From NCBI GenBank assembly GCA_017512745.1, contig JAFWEV010000014.1, positions 1-59,038 on the forward strand: a DNA stretch of 59,038 bases, read 5' to 3'. Shown piece by piece: positions 34,400-43,002 of the stretch. The translations under genes and the position numbers were made by a program. Each line of letters starts with the position of its first letter. The stretch's first letter is position 1. Origin of the DNA: Oscillospiraceae bacterium (lineage in GTDB: Bacteria > Bacillota > Clostridia > Oscillospirales > Ruminococcaceae). The notes under the pieces were generated by a model. That model did no database searches. It was not told where the DNA came from and saw only the letters and a list, made by a program, of their open reading frames with translations.

Positions 34400-35944
34400 G
34401 TGGATAACGAAAACAATAAAAATGTCCAGACTGAAGAATACTCTCTGAATGATGACCGCCGCGTCAAGACTTTGTCTCCCGGTGCGATGGTCACCAAGAG
34501 ATTCCTGAGAAATAAAGTTGCGGTCACGGGTCTTATCATTCTTGCATTCATGTTCATATTCTCTTTTATAGGCGGAGCCATCTCCCCGTACAGAGAGGAT
34601 GAAGTATTTTACCGTACGGATATTCAGAGCAAACTCTTTGCTTCCGTTGCGGAAAACACCGAATTCAGATTCATAATAAATGAAAACGGAGAGGGCTTCT
34701 CTCCCATCAATCAGGCGGCATTCACGCTTGCAGTCATTGAGGGAAGAGATTCCTTCGAAAAGGGCGGCGACTCATTTACCATCGTAGATGAGGGCGATGA
34801 GATCTACGCCATTTTCAAGGATGGTGTTGCCGATCCTGTTGCGGTAGCCACGTATGATATTGTTTCATCAGCGACAGGCAACGAAAAGCTTCCTTTTGAG
34901 ATGCAGTATCTCATCCTCAAGACCGTTGGTTCCGATGAGTCTCAGTTCGAGTATCAGGGCAAGACATATAAGGTCGATGAAGAGGGAAATGTTCAGCTCG
35001 GAAATGACGTAGTGGCGTATGCGAGCAGATATTCCATCCAGGCTCTGATGCCTGACATCTTCCTCTCCCAGCAGTTCAAGAATGAGCTTCTTGAAAGCAT
35101 TGAGAACGGAGATAAGGATTTTTATTTCACGGAAAACGGCGAAACGGCAGAGTACACTATCGAGTATGACGCGCCGACAAAGAGCTACAAGATCAAACAG
35201 GGCATGGATACGGTCGTCTTTGACTCATTCAGCGCACCGTCAAAAGAGCATCTGCTCGGTACTGACAGAAACGGAATGGACATGCTAACGAGACTTATGT
35301 ACGGCGGACGCGTATCCCTGTATATCGGGTTCATCGTCGTTGCAATTGAGACTGTGCTCGGCGTCATAATGGGCGGTATCTCCGGCTACTTCGGCGGATG
35401 GGTCGATAACCTGATCATGAGAATAGTCGACGTGTTCTACTGTATACCTTCTATGCCGCTTATCATTATCCTCGGCGCAGCGATGGATGAGATGCGTGTC
35501 GATCCGCAGATCCGAATGATCTACCTGATGCTGATACTCGGATTCCTGGGATGGCCGGGTATCGCGAGAATGATCAGAGGTCTTATCCTCTCTCTGAGAG
35601 AACAGGAGTTCATGACAGCTACTGAAGCTACAGGACTCAGCGTCAAGAGAAGGATCTTCAGACACCTTATCCCGAATGTCATTCCGCAGCTGATAGTTAC
35701 GATGACAATGAGCCTTGGTTCTACGATCCTTATGGAAGCCACGCTCTCCTTCCTCGGACTCGGCGTTAAGTTCCCGTTTGCGTCATGGGGCAATATCATC
35801 AGTGACGTTAACGATACGTACGTTCTGACCAATTACTGGTTTATCTGGATACCTGCTGGATTCTGTCTCTTGCTGACAGTTCTTGCGTTCAACCTCGTTG
35901 GCGACGGACTCAGAGATGCGTTCGACCCGAGAATGAAGAGATAA
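34400..35944 (+). CDS. Oligopeptide ABC transporter permease (DppC/OppC type) with large extracellular insertion
   Basis: A 514-residue permease, about 200 longer than usual DppC proteins. After the cytoplasmic N-terminus and helix 1 (VAVTGLIILAFMFIFSFIGG, about residues 40-62) there is a roughly 180-residue extra hydrophilic domain rich in acidic and aromatic residues, before the conserved HLLGTDRNGMDMLTRLMYGGR. The EAA loop is FMTATEATGLSVKRRIFRHLIPNV. Other helices look normal. GTG at 34400 follows AAAGGAGA by 9 bases. The insertion should lie outside the membrane, near the binding protein. Confidence 0.88.
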   Translation: MDNENNKNVQTEEYSLNDDRRVKTLSPGAMVTKRFLRNKVAVTGLIILAFMFIFSFIGGAISPYREDEVFYRTDIQSKLFASVAENTEFRFIINENGEGFSPINQAAFTLAVIEGRDSFEKGGDSFTIVDEGDEIYAIFKDGVADPVAVATYDIVSSATGNEKLPFEMQYLILKTVGSDESQFEYQGKTYKVDEEGNVQLGNDVVAYASRYSIQALMPDIFLSQQFKNELLESIENGDKDFYFTENGETAEYTIEYDAPTKSYKIKQGMDTVVFDSFSAPSKEHLLGTDRNGMDMLTRLMYGGRVSLYIGFIVVAIETVLGVIMGGISGYFGGWVDNLIMRIVDVFYCIPSMPLIIILGAAMDEMRVDPQIRMIYLMLILGFLGWPGIARMIRGLILSLREQEFMTATEATGLSVKRRIFRHLIPNVIPQLIVTMTMSLGSTILMEATLSFLGLGVKFPFASWGNIISDVNDTYVLTNYWFIWIPAGFCLLLTVLAFNLVGDGLRDAFDPRMKR

Positions 35945-35957
35945 GGAGGGTATCGAT

Positions 35958-37109
35958 ATGGCAAGGAAAAACCGTCCCGAAGGATATCTTTCCGCCAAAG
36001 AGGCCAGAGAGATATCCAGGGCAAACAGAAAGATTACAAACGAACTCGAAAAGAAAAGAAAGCGCAAAAATGTTCCGGAATCAGAGTATCTTACAAAGAT
36101 GCACGACACGAACAATGCCGTCGAGTTCGATAATCTGCACACATATTTCTTTACAGATGCCGGTACCGTCAGAAGCGTTGACGGAGTTTCCTTTGATGTG
36201 CCGATCGGCAAAACAGTTGGCGTCGTCGGTGAGTCCGGATGCGGTAAGTCCGTTACGAGTCTGTCGCTGATGCAGCTGCTTCAGAGACCTCAGGGACAGA
36301 TCGTCGAGGGAGAGATAAGGCTCAATCTCGGAGATAAGGCATACAACATCGTGGAAGTCCCCAATGAGGAGATGCAGAAAATCAGAGGAAACGCTGTATC
36401 GATGATATTCCAGGAGCCCATGACGAGTCTGAATCCGGTCTTCAGGATCGGCTATCAGGTTGAAGAGGTCCTTGAACTCCATGATGAGACCCTGAAAACG
36501 CCTGAGGAGAGAAAAAAGAGAACGATCGAGCTGCTTGAACTGGTCGGTATCGCAAACAGTGAAGGTGTCTACAGCATGTTCCCCCACGAACTTTCGGGCG
36601 GCATGAGACAGCGTGTCATGATAGCAATGGCGCTCGCGTGCAATCCCCGTGTGATCATAGCCGATGAGCCGACCACTGCTCTTGATGTCACCATTCAGGC
36701 CCAGATACTGGACCTTCTGAGACAGCTGAAAGACAAGATCAATTCCTCCATCATGCTGATCACACATGACCTCGGAGTCATTGCCGAGATGGCTGATTAT
36801 GTCGTTGTCATGTATGCTGGAAGAATAGTTGAAAAGGGAACCGCCGAGGACATCTTCTATGATCCGAGGCATCCTTATACAATAGGTCTTATGGCTTCAA
36901 AGCCGGTCGTCGGAAAAGAGGTCGATGAACTCTACTCCATTCCGGGTAAGGTACCGAATCCGGTCAATATGCCGAACTACTGCTACTTCAGAGACAGATG
37001 CGATAAATGTCTCAAGAGATGTGACGGAGAGTATCCGAAGGAGATCAGTGTTTCCGATACTCACAAGGTGAGTTGCTATCTCTACTACCAGGATAAGGAG
37101 GAAGAATAA
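35958..37109 (+). CDS. Oligopeptide ABC transporter ATP-binding protein (OppD/DppD type)
   Basis: A 383-residue ATPase: Walker A GESGCGKS, signature LSGGMRQR, Walker B VIIADEPTTALD and the switch His in LITHDLGV. The C-terminal oligopeptide-type domain carries a Cys cluster (YCYFRDRCDKCLKRC) like those known to bind iron-sulphur clusters in related proteins. It has an unusual highly basic N-terminal extension of about 55 residues. AAGGAGG lies before the ATG. Stop and start of the next gene overlap (TAATG). Confidence 0.92.
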   Translation: MARKNRPEGYLSAKEAREISRANRKITNELEKKRKRKNVPESEYLTKMHDTNNAVEFDNLHTYFFTDAGTVRSVDGVSFDVPIGKTVGVVGESGCGKSVTSLSLMQLLQRPQGQIVEGEIRLNLGDKAYNIVEVPNEEMQKIRGNAVSMIFQEPMTSLNPVFRIGYQVEEVLELHDETLKTPEERKKRTIELLELVGIANSEGVYSMFPHELSGGMRQRVMIAMALACNPRVIIADEPTTALDVTIQAQILDLLRQLKDKINSSIMLITHDLGVIAEMADYVVVMYAGRIVEKGTAEDIFYDPRHPYTIGLMASKPVVGKEVDELYSIPGKVPNPVNMPNYCYFRDRCDKCLKRCDGEYPKEISVSDTHKVSCYLYYQDKEEE

Positions 37110-38131
37110 TGGCTGAACATAAAAACGAAGAACTGGATTATGAGCCGGTCACTTATGATCCTCAGTACATCCTGATGGTCAATAATCTTAAGAAGCACTT
37201 CCCCATTAAGGGCGGGATCATCTCGCATGTCGTCGGGCATGTCAAGGCTGTTGACGGAGTGACGTTCAACCTGAAGCGCGGCACGACAATGGGTCTTGTC
37301 GGAGAGTCGGGATGCGGAAAGACCACGACGGGAAGAGCAATCCTCAGACTGGTCGGCGAGAAGACCGCCGGACAGGTTCTGTTCAACGGCAAAGAAGTAT
37401 ATGATTTTACGGATAAGGAAATGAGGGAGATGCGCACTCATATGCAGATCATCTTCCAGGATCCCTTCTCCAGCCTTTCGCCGAGACTTCCTGTCGGTGA
37501 GATCATCGGGGAAGCGGTACGCGAGCACAATCTTGTGTCCAGTGCGGAATACGAAGACTATATCGATAAGGTCATGGACGAATGCGGACTGCAGCCTTTC
37601 CATAAGGACAGATATCCGCACGAGTTCTCCGGCGGACAGAGACAGCGTATCTGCATAGCAAGGGCGCTTGCTCTGAACCCTGAATTTGTTGTATGCGACG
37701 AGCCGGTTTCGGCGCTTGACGTATCGATCCAGGCTCAGATCATCAACCTTCTGAAGGAACTTCAGAAGCAGCGTCAGATGACATATCTGTTCATCTCGCA
37801 CGATCTTTCTGTTGTTGAGCATATCTCAGACACGGTTGGTGTCATGTATCTTGGCAACCTTGTCGAATACGGCAACAAGAAGGATATATTCAAGAATCCT
37901 CTTCATCCTTACACAAAAGCGCTGTTCTCAGCGATCCCTGTTCCGGATCCGAAGGCGAAAATGAACAGGATCGTCCTTGAGGGATCGATCCCGTCTCCGG
38001 CGAATCCGCCTACGGGATGCAAGTTCCACACAAGATGTCCGTATGCCACAGAGAGATGCAAGCAAGAGATCCCCGAACAGCTGGAAATCGAAAAAGACCA
38101 TTATGTGGTCTGCCACCTCTTCAGTAAATGA
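37109..38131 (+). CDS. Oligopeptide ABC transporter ATP-binding protein (OppF/DppF type)
   Basis: A 340-residue ATPase: Walker A GESGCGKTT, signature FSGGQRQR, Walker B FVVCDEPVSALD, and FISHDLSVV. The C-terminal Cys motif GCKFHTRCPYATERC is typical. It pairs with the preceding ATPase to energise the two permeases. The stop overlaps the start of a small membrane protein gene by ATGA. Confidence 0.93.
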   Translation: MAEHKNEELDYEPVTYDPQYILMVNNLKKHFPIKGGIISHVVGHVKAVDGVTFNLKRGTTMGLVGESGCGKTTTGRAILRLVGEKTAGQVLFNGKEVYDFTDKEMREMRTHMQIIFQDPFSSLSPRLPVGEIIGEAVREHNLVSSAEYEDYIDKVMDECGLQPFHKDRYPHEFSGGQRQRICIARALALNPEFVVCDEPVSALDVSIQAQIINLLKELQKQRQMTYLFISHDLSVVEHISDTVGVMYLGNLVEYGNKKDIFKNPLHPYTKALFSAIPVPDPKAKMNRIVLEGSIPSPANPPTGCKFHTRCPYATERCKQEIPEQLEIEKDHYVVCHLFSK

Positions 38132-38412
38132 GAAATATTGACGGAAAAGACGACGATGGTCGTGTCATAGCTGATATGAGCGGAGTTGAGAAACCCCTTC
38201 TTTTCGGGTTTCTCTCTCCGTCATTTCATAGATCTAAAAAGGAAGAACCGACACCGGTGAATCCGGGCAGGGAGCCGACAGTAGACATTCCTCCGGAAGA
38301 CAGGAAATACTATATTCTGGGAGCGCTGAAGGCGGCGTTGCTGATAGGGCTTGTTTTTGTCGTCGGACTTGGACTGGTTATTTTGGCGATGGTCCTTTTC
38401 TGGACAAGGTGA
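38128..38412 (+). CDS. Small single-helix protein coupled to the importer operon
   Basis: Ninety-four residues with an acidic/basic Pro-rich N-terminus and one C-terminal helix (ALLIGLVFVVGLGLVILAMVLF). The ATG overlaps the stop of the previous ATPase gene. An internal hairpin (GAGAAACCC/GGGTTTCTC near 38185-38211) sits in the coding region, so the first part might instead be a weak terminator and the true start a GTG near 38257 after AAGGA. No family recognised. Confidence 0.45.
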   Translation: MRNIDGKDDDGRVIADMSGVEKPLLFGFLSPSFHRSKKEEPTPVNPGREPTVDIPPEDRKYYILGALKAALLIGLVFVVGLGLVILAMVLFWTR

Positions 38413-38419
38413 TTTCTTT

Positions 38420-38953
38420 ATGGCTGATAACAGAAAGAACAATCTGAGAGGGCACAGATACCTCAACAACTATAAACAGGATGTTTCCGGCGCATACAGA
38501 TATACAGGTGATTTCTACAGATGGGTATCAGATAAGAAACGTGCCTGCAGAAACATGTGGGGGCTTTCTCTTATGGAAGTTGCGCTCGGTGTTGTGGGAG
38601 GATCTATGCCGAAAGCAGGCATGGAAGGCCATTTCTATGCGCTGCTCCCGTTCGTGGTGACGCTGATCTTCATCTGTGTTCAGATCTATGCACTCGGGAA
38701 TCTCTCCATGATCAAGGAAGATATAAAGGACTTCGAACATGAGAGGTATTTTAAGCCAATGCCAGTGTATAACATGATCACCGCAGTGGCAGCAGCAGTC
38801 GGCGCGGCGGGGCAGACAGTCAATGTTGTGACAGGATGGTATGGAGGTACTCTCCTGTTCGGAATAGCACTGATATTCGTGGAACTGGCCATAGGAGCAC
38901 TCGCATATCTCTATTACAGATATGTAAAAGTGCTTGTAATCGAAAAAATCTAG
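38420..38953 (+). CDS. Four-helix membrane protein of unknown function
   Basis: A 177-residue protein with a charged N-terminus of about 50 residues and four hydrophobic segments (SLMEVALGVVGG, FYALLPFVVTLIFICVQIYAL, MITAVAAAVGAAGQTVNVV, LLFGIALIFVELAIGALAYLYY). AAGGTGA lies 7 bases before the ATG at 38420; the upstream in-frame ATG at 38351 is inside the preceding gene. It follows the small helix protein by 7 bases. Family not recognised. Confidence 0.65.
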   Translation: MADNRKNNLRGHRYLNNYKQDVSGAYRYTGDFYRWVSDKKRACRNMWGLSLMEVALGVVGGSMPKAGMEGHFYALLPFVVTLIFICVQIYALGNLSMIKEDIKDFEHERYFKPMPVYNMITAVAAAVGAAGQTVNVVTGWYGGTLLFGIALIFVELAIGALAYLYYRYVKVLVIEKI

Positions 38954-38965
38954 TTAAATAGACAG

Positions 38966-38994
38966 TTTACGGAAACAAATTATTATTGTATAAT
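38966..38994 (+). promoter_or_regulatory. Promoter of the thrS T-box transcript
   Basis: TTTACG (38966-38971), 17 bases, TATAAT (38989-38994). Confidence 0.65.
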
Positions 38995-39029
38995 TCAATG
39001 AGTTTCTGGAAAGAAACCAAAATAATCAA

Positions 39030-39262
39030 AATCTGTGACGAGAAGAGTAAATCAAGGAAGACTCCAGAGAGAAGCACCGCCTTGCGGTGAGCTGAAAGTG
39101 CTTCAGTTCGGAATTGATCGAAGACCACCTCCGAGATGCCTTATGGCCGGTGATGCCGTTATAATCATAATTGAGTGGCCGGATACGTCCGGCAATAAGG
39201 GTGGAACCACGCATACAGCGCCCCTTACATTACATTAAGATGTAACGTAAGGAGCTTTTTTA
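39030..39262 (+). promoter_or_regulatory. T-box riboswitch leader, threonine-specific
   Basis: Stem I begins GTGACGAGAAGAGTAAATC; the specifier loop GATCGAAGACCACCTC places ACC, a threonine codon, at 39124-39126. The T-box motif AATAAGGGTGGAACCACGC (39194-39212) is near-consensus. A terminator follows: CCTTACATTACA (39223-39234) with TGTAACGTAAGG (39241-39252) and a T run from 39256. Uncharged tRNA-Thr should switch on thrS. Placement of specifier and motif mirrors the ileS leader. Confidence 0.94.
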
Positions 39263-39287
39263 TTGCGTTACATGATAGGAGAAAAGT

Positions 39288-41060
39288 ATGGAAAAAGAGA
39301 AGTTTTTAGAAGAGTACCGCCATTCAATGTCTCATATACTCGCAAAAGCGATCATAGAGATGTTCGGGAAGGAAAACGTACAGTATGCAATAGGACCGCA
39401 GATCGCCGACGGTTTCTATTATGATTTCCTTCTCCCCAGACCGCTCACAAAGGAAGATTTTCCTGTGATCGAGGCAAAGATGAAGGAGATCCTCAAGAGA
39501 AAAGAAGCGTGGGAGAGAATTGAAGTGTCAAGAGATGAAGCTCTCAAGCTCTTCAAGGATCAGAAGTTCAAGACAGAACTTATCAATGATCTTCCCGAAG
39601 GCGAACTCATTACGATCTACAAAACAGGTGATGATTTTACCGATCTGTGCGCAGGACCGCATATCGATAATTCCCAGGAACTACTGAGCGTAGCTTTCCA
39701 GATCAAATCCGTATCCGGTTCATACTGGAGAGGCGACGAGAAGAGAGAACAGCTTCAGAGGATATATGTATATGCATTCCCGTCAGCTCAGGAACTCAAA
39801 GCTCACCTGCAGCTCGTAAAAGAGGCGATGGAGAGAGATCACAAGAAGATCGGTCCGCAGCAGGATCTGTTCTACTTTGACGAGACAGCTCCCGGCATGC
39901 CTTACTGGCTACCGAGAGGATGGAAACTGTTCAACGCACTCCTCGGATTCTGGAGAGAGATCCACGAGATCCACGGCTACAACGAGATAGCCGCTCCTCA
40001 GATCCAGAAGAAGGAACTCTGGGTCACATCCGGACACTGGGATCACTATCAGGACGGAATGTTCATTCTTCCGGGTGAGGAAGAGGACGGCAGCGATACA
40101 TATGCCGTCAAACCGATGAACTGCCCGAACTCGATCAAGGTATATCAGAGAAAGCAGAGAAGCTACAAGGATCTCCCGATAAGGATCTCCCAGGTCGACG
40201 TAATTCACAGAAAAGAGAAATCCGGCGAGCTCAACGGACTTTTCCGCGTGCAGATGTTCCGCCAGGATGACGACCATACGTTCCTCATGGAAGATCAGAT
40301 CGAGGCCGAGATCGCGGATATCATGGATATCACGACAAAACTGTACGGCACATTCGGACTCACATATAAGCCGGAACTCTCCACACGCCCTGATGACTAT
40401 ATGGGAGATATCGAAGTGTGGAACCAGGCCGAAGCAAGTCTTAAGAAGATCCTCGACAAGATGTACGGAGAGGGCAATTATGAGATCAACGAAGGCGACG
40501 GAGCTTTCTACGGTCCGAAGATCGACCTTATCATGACGGACGCTATCGGACGCCAGTGGCAGATGGGCACGATCCAGCTCGACTTCCAGCTTCCGCTCAA
40601 CTTCGATCTTGAGTACATCGGCGCTGACGGAGCAAAGCATCGCCCAGTAATGCTCCACAGAGCTCTGTTCGGTTCCATGGAGAGATTCATAGGAATCCTT
40701 ATCGAGAACTTCAAGGGAGCATTCCCGTTCTGGGTATCTCCGGTACAGGTAGGCGTTGTCCCGATCAGAGTAGAGCATAACGAATATGCTAAGAAGGTCT
40801 GTGAAGTCCTCAGAAAGAACGGCATCAGATTTGAGGTCGACTATTCCGACAAGAACATGAAGGAAAAGATCAAGGTCTGCAAGAACTATAAGGATCCGTA
40901 CGTCATCGTTCTCGGAGACAAGGAAGCTGCGGAGAATACGGTATCCATCAATATCAGAGGCAACAAGCAGCTCAATAATGTACCACTTGATAAGTTCATC
41001 GAAATGTGCAATGAGATGAATGCTTCACGCACGATGGATCTGATCGAAACACTTGACTGA
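39288..41060 (+). CDS. thrS: Threonyl-tRNA synthetase lacking the TGS domain
   Basis: A 590-residue class II synthetase. It opens directly with the editing domain (RHSMSHILAKAIIEMFG, HxxxH) and the DLCAGPHIDN motif, so the roughly 60-residue N-terminal TGS domain of standard ThrRS is absent. Zinc ligands in the catalytic core are visible in KPMNCPNS, DDDHTFLMED and VMLHRALFGSMERF. The C-terminal anticodon domain (VGVVPI...YAKKVCEVLRKNGI) is normal. GGAG lies 8 bases before the ATG and no earlier in-frame start exists downstream of the T-box terminator. TGS loss is known in some Firmicutes ThrRS paralogues. Confidence 0.95.
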   Translation: MEKEKFLEEYRHSMSHILAKAIIEMFGKENVQYAIGPQIADGFYYDFLLPRPLTKEDFPVIEAKMKEILKRKEAWERIEVSRDEALKLFKDQKFKTELINDLPEGELITIYKTGDDFTDLCAGPHIDNSQELLSVAFQIKSVSGSYWRGDEKREQLQRIYVYAFPSAQELKAHLQLVKEAMERDHKKIGPQQDLFYFDETAPGMPYWLPRGWKLFNALLGFWREIHEIHGYNEIAAPQIQKKELWVTSGHWDHYQDGMFILPGEEEDGSDTYAVKPMNCPNSIKVYQRKQRSYKDLPIRISQVDVIHRKEKSGELNGLFRVQMFRQDDDHTFLMEDQIEAEIADIMDITTKLYGTFGLTYKPELSTRPDDYMGDIEVWNQAEASLKKILDKMYGEGNYEINEGDGAFYGPKIDLIMTDAIGRQWQMGTIQLDFQLPLNFDLEYIGADGAKHRPVMLHRALFGSMERFIGILIENFKGAFPFWVSPVQVGVVPIRVEHNEYAKKVCEVLRKNGIRFEVDYSDKNMKEKIKVCKNYKDPYVIVLGDKEAAENTVSINIRGNKQLNNVPLDKFIEMCNEMNASRTMDLIETLD

Positions 41061-41080
41061 TATATAATTGCATAAGGAAA

Positions 41081-41112
41081 GGCCGCTCGTATGAGCGGCC
41101 TTGTTCTTTTTC
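41081..41112. terminator. Bidirectional terminator between thrS and the amidohydrolase
   Basis: GGCCGCTC and GAGCGGCC around a GTAT loop, followed by TTGTTCTTTTTC. Confidence 0.85.
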
Positions 41113-42399
41113 TTAAAGTCTTTCGTATATCTCGTCCAGCTGGCGGTCTATGTCTTCATGCTTTTTGATCTTCGGATTCCTTATGATATGACCTTTCATC
41201 ACGACCATTTCCGGAGTGGAAAGTGTTTTAAAGTCTACAAGGGGATTGCCCTTAAGCACCAGCAGGTCTGCGGATTTACCGGGTTCAACGGATCCTGTCT
41301 CTTTATCTATTCCCAGTATCTTTGCGTTTCCGAGTGTCGCGGTATAGATGGAGCACTCGTGAGAGACTCCAAGGTATTTGCTGAAGTATGCCAGTTCGCG
41401 CCATGTGTCATAGTGGAACACCCAGGGACATCCGGCATCTGTACCGAGTCCTACGGGGATATCATTTGCAAGACATTCCTTTGCACAGTCGACAATACCT
41501 TTAAGAACGATCTCTCCGTTGAACTGGGCGTCTTCGGGAAGCTTGAGGATTTTGGGATCGATCATTGCGATAGGGGCTGCAGGGGAGATGGTGCATATAT
41601 CGGCGGCATTTCTCTCCTTGAACAGCTTGATGATATATTCATCGGGCTTGGCTCCGTGTTCGATAGTGTCCACTCCGTTCTCAAGAGCCGCCTTTACGCC
41701 TTCCGGACTCTCAACATGCGCGGCAACATAGTATCCGAGCTTGTGAGCCTCGTCACAGCAGGCCTTTATGATCGCGGGATCCATCTTAAGCTCTCCGGGT
41801 TCGCCCCTTTTCCCGTCGAGTACTCCGCCGGTGACCATAAGCTTGATGAGATCGGGGTTGTCTTTGGCTATCCTGTCGACAAACTGTACGCCTTCCTCAG
41901 GACTGGTCGCCTCAAATGCCAGGACTCCTGCCATATGTCCGCCGGGAACGGATACAGCCGCATTGGCCGCAAGTATTCTCGGTCCTAGATATTTTCCTGC
42001 ATTGATCTCATCTCTCAGCGTAGAGTCGATCTCATCCACACCGCCGACAGTTCTTACAGTTGTGGTCCCGGAGAGAAGCTGTGTTTTGGCTGCTTTTTTG
42101 CACAGGTATTTCATGACAGCCATTATGATCTTGCTTTTCTTCATCTTCTGGACCTGCTCAGGTGTTCTAGAGGAACCTCCCGGCATTCCGCTGCTGGGAA
42201 GATGTATATGGGCATTGATCATTCCCGGCATCATGTATTTCCCGGTAAGGTCGATCTTTTCAGCATCGGAAGGAACGGAAACATCCCTGCCGACAGCAGT
42301 GATCCTATTGTTTTCGACCAGAACAGTCACTCCTTCCTGCAGCACCATTTCTCTGGTCCCGTCCAGGAGATTGCAGTTGATAAATGCTTTTTTCGCCAT
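41113..42399 (-). CDS. Amidohydrolase family metalloenzyme (imidazolonepropionase/prolidase-like)
   Basis: A 428-residue TIM-barrel amidohydrolase. Metal ligands follow the family order: GMINAHIHL (HxH), Lys in DLIKLMVTGG, His in YVAAHVES, His in DTIEHGA and Asp in GLGTDAGC. It resembles the branch containing imidazolonepropionase and Xaa-Pro or Xaa-Arg dipeptidases; no signal peptide, so it acts in the cytoplasm. ATG at 42399 follows AAGGTGG; an in-frame ATG 16 codons upstream adds an unlikely hydrophobic tail. Substrate unresolved. Confidence 0.88.
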   Translation of the reverse strand: MAKKAFINCNLLDGTREMVLQEGVTVLVENNRITAVGRDVSVPSDAEKIDLTGKYMMPGMINAHIHLPSSGMPGGSSRTPEQVQKMKKSKIIMAVMKYLCKKAAKTQLLSGTTTVRTVGGVDEIDSTLRDEINAGKYLGPRILAANAAVSVPGGHMAGVLAFEATSPEEGVQFVDRIAKDNPDLIKLMVTGGVLDGKRGEPGELKMDPAIIKACCDEAHKLGYYVAAHVESPEGVKAALENGVDTIEHGAKPDEYIIKLFKERNAADICTISPAAPIAMIDPKILKLPEDAQFNGEIVLKGIVDCAKECLANDIPVGLGTDAGCPWVFHYDTWRELAYFSKYLGVSHECSIYTATLGNAKILGIDKETGSVEPGKSADLLVLKGNPLVDFKTLSTPEMVVMKGHIIRNPKIKKHEDIDRQLDEIYERL

Positions 42400-42478
42400 A
42401 ATTACCACCTTTATCCAATCAAATAAAAGAATAAATAAATTGTACAAAAAAACTCCGGGAAAATGAAGATTTCCCTTC

Positions 42479-42506
42479 TTGTGTTATCGGCCTGCAGTGA
42501 TATAAT
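42479..42506 (+). promoter_or_regulatory. Promoter of the marR-ABC exporter operon
   Basis: TTGTGT (42479-42484), 16 bases, TATAAT (42501-42506); the -10 overlaps the palindrome at 42504-42525. Confidence 0.65.
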
Positions 42507-42525
42507 ATGTAGCATGCTACATATT
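42504..42525. promoter_or_regulatory. Perfect 22-base palindromic operator
   Basis: Half-site AATATGTAGCA followed immediately by its reverse complement. It covers the last bases of the -10 box and the start region, just before AAGGAGG. Size and symmetry fit a MarR-family dimer, so the gene product at 42544 probably represses its own operon. Confidence 0.8.
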
Positions 42526-42543
42526 AAGGAGGTGCATGTATTC

Positions 42544-42984
42544 ATGGCCGGTTGTTCATATGACCAGCTCGATACAGGCCATCTTATCAAGTGGATAAGC
42601 AACAGAATGAGAGCGGGTGCAGACAAACATTTCAGCGATCTGGATCTGACATTTCAGCAGGTGCGGGTTCTTCACTGCATCTCAAGAGGCTCAGGACAGG
42701 TTTCGCAGAAACAGATAGAGGATCACCTTAATGTATCCCATCCCACAGTGACCGGACTTGTTACCAGACTTGAAAAGAGCGGTTATGTCACGAGTTCGCG
42801 TGACAGCGAAGACAGGAGAAACAAGCTTGTGTCACTGACCGAGAAAGCAAGATCAGCTATGGCGGAAATGGAAGAAGGACGCATTGAGAAGCAGAAGCAG
42901 CTTGTAAAAGGATTGTCTGACGGGGAGATCGCCGAAGCTAACAGACTTCTGGGCATAATGCTCAATAATCTGAAAAATGATTAA
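42544..42984 (+). CDS. MarR-family transcriptional regulator
   Basis: A 146-residue winged-helix regulator. SQKQIEDHLNVSHPTVTGLVTRLEKSGYV is the recognition helix region and SRDSEDRRNKLVSLTEKA is the wing, both typical of MarR. The dimerisation helices lie at both ends. ATG at 42544 follows AAGGAGG; the in-frame start at 42463 precedes the promoter. It probably represses the downstream ABC exporter until a ligand, perhaps the exported compound, binds. Confidence 0.92.
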   Translation: MAGCSYDQLDTGHLIKWISNRMRAGADKHFSDLDLTFQQVRVLHCISRGSGQVSQKQIEDHLNVSHPTVTGLVTRLEKSGYVTSSRDSEDRRNKLVSLTEKARSAMAEMEEGRIEKQKQLVKGLSDGEIAEANRLLGIMLNNLKND

Positions 42985-43002
42985 TCGAATGGAGATCAGC
43001 AT

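Noticed and set aside
41101..41988. Forward open frame of 295 codons
   Set aside because: Antisense to the amidohydrolase, which has all metal ligands; it starts in the terminator loop region.
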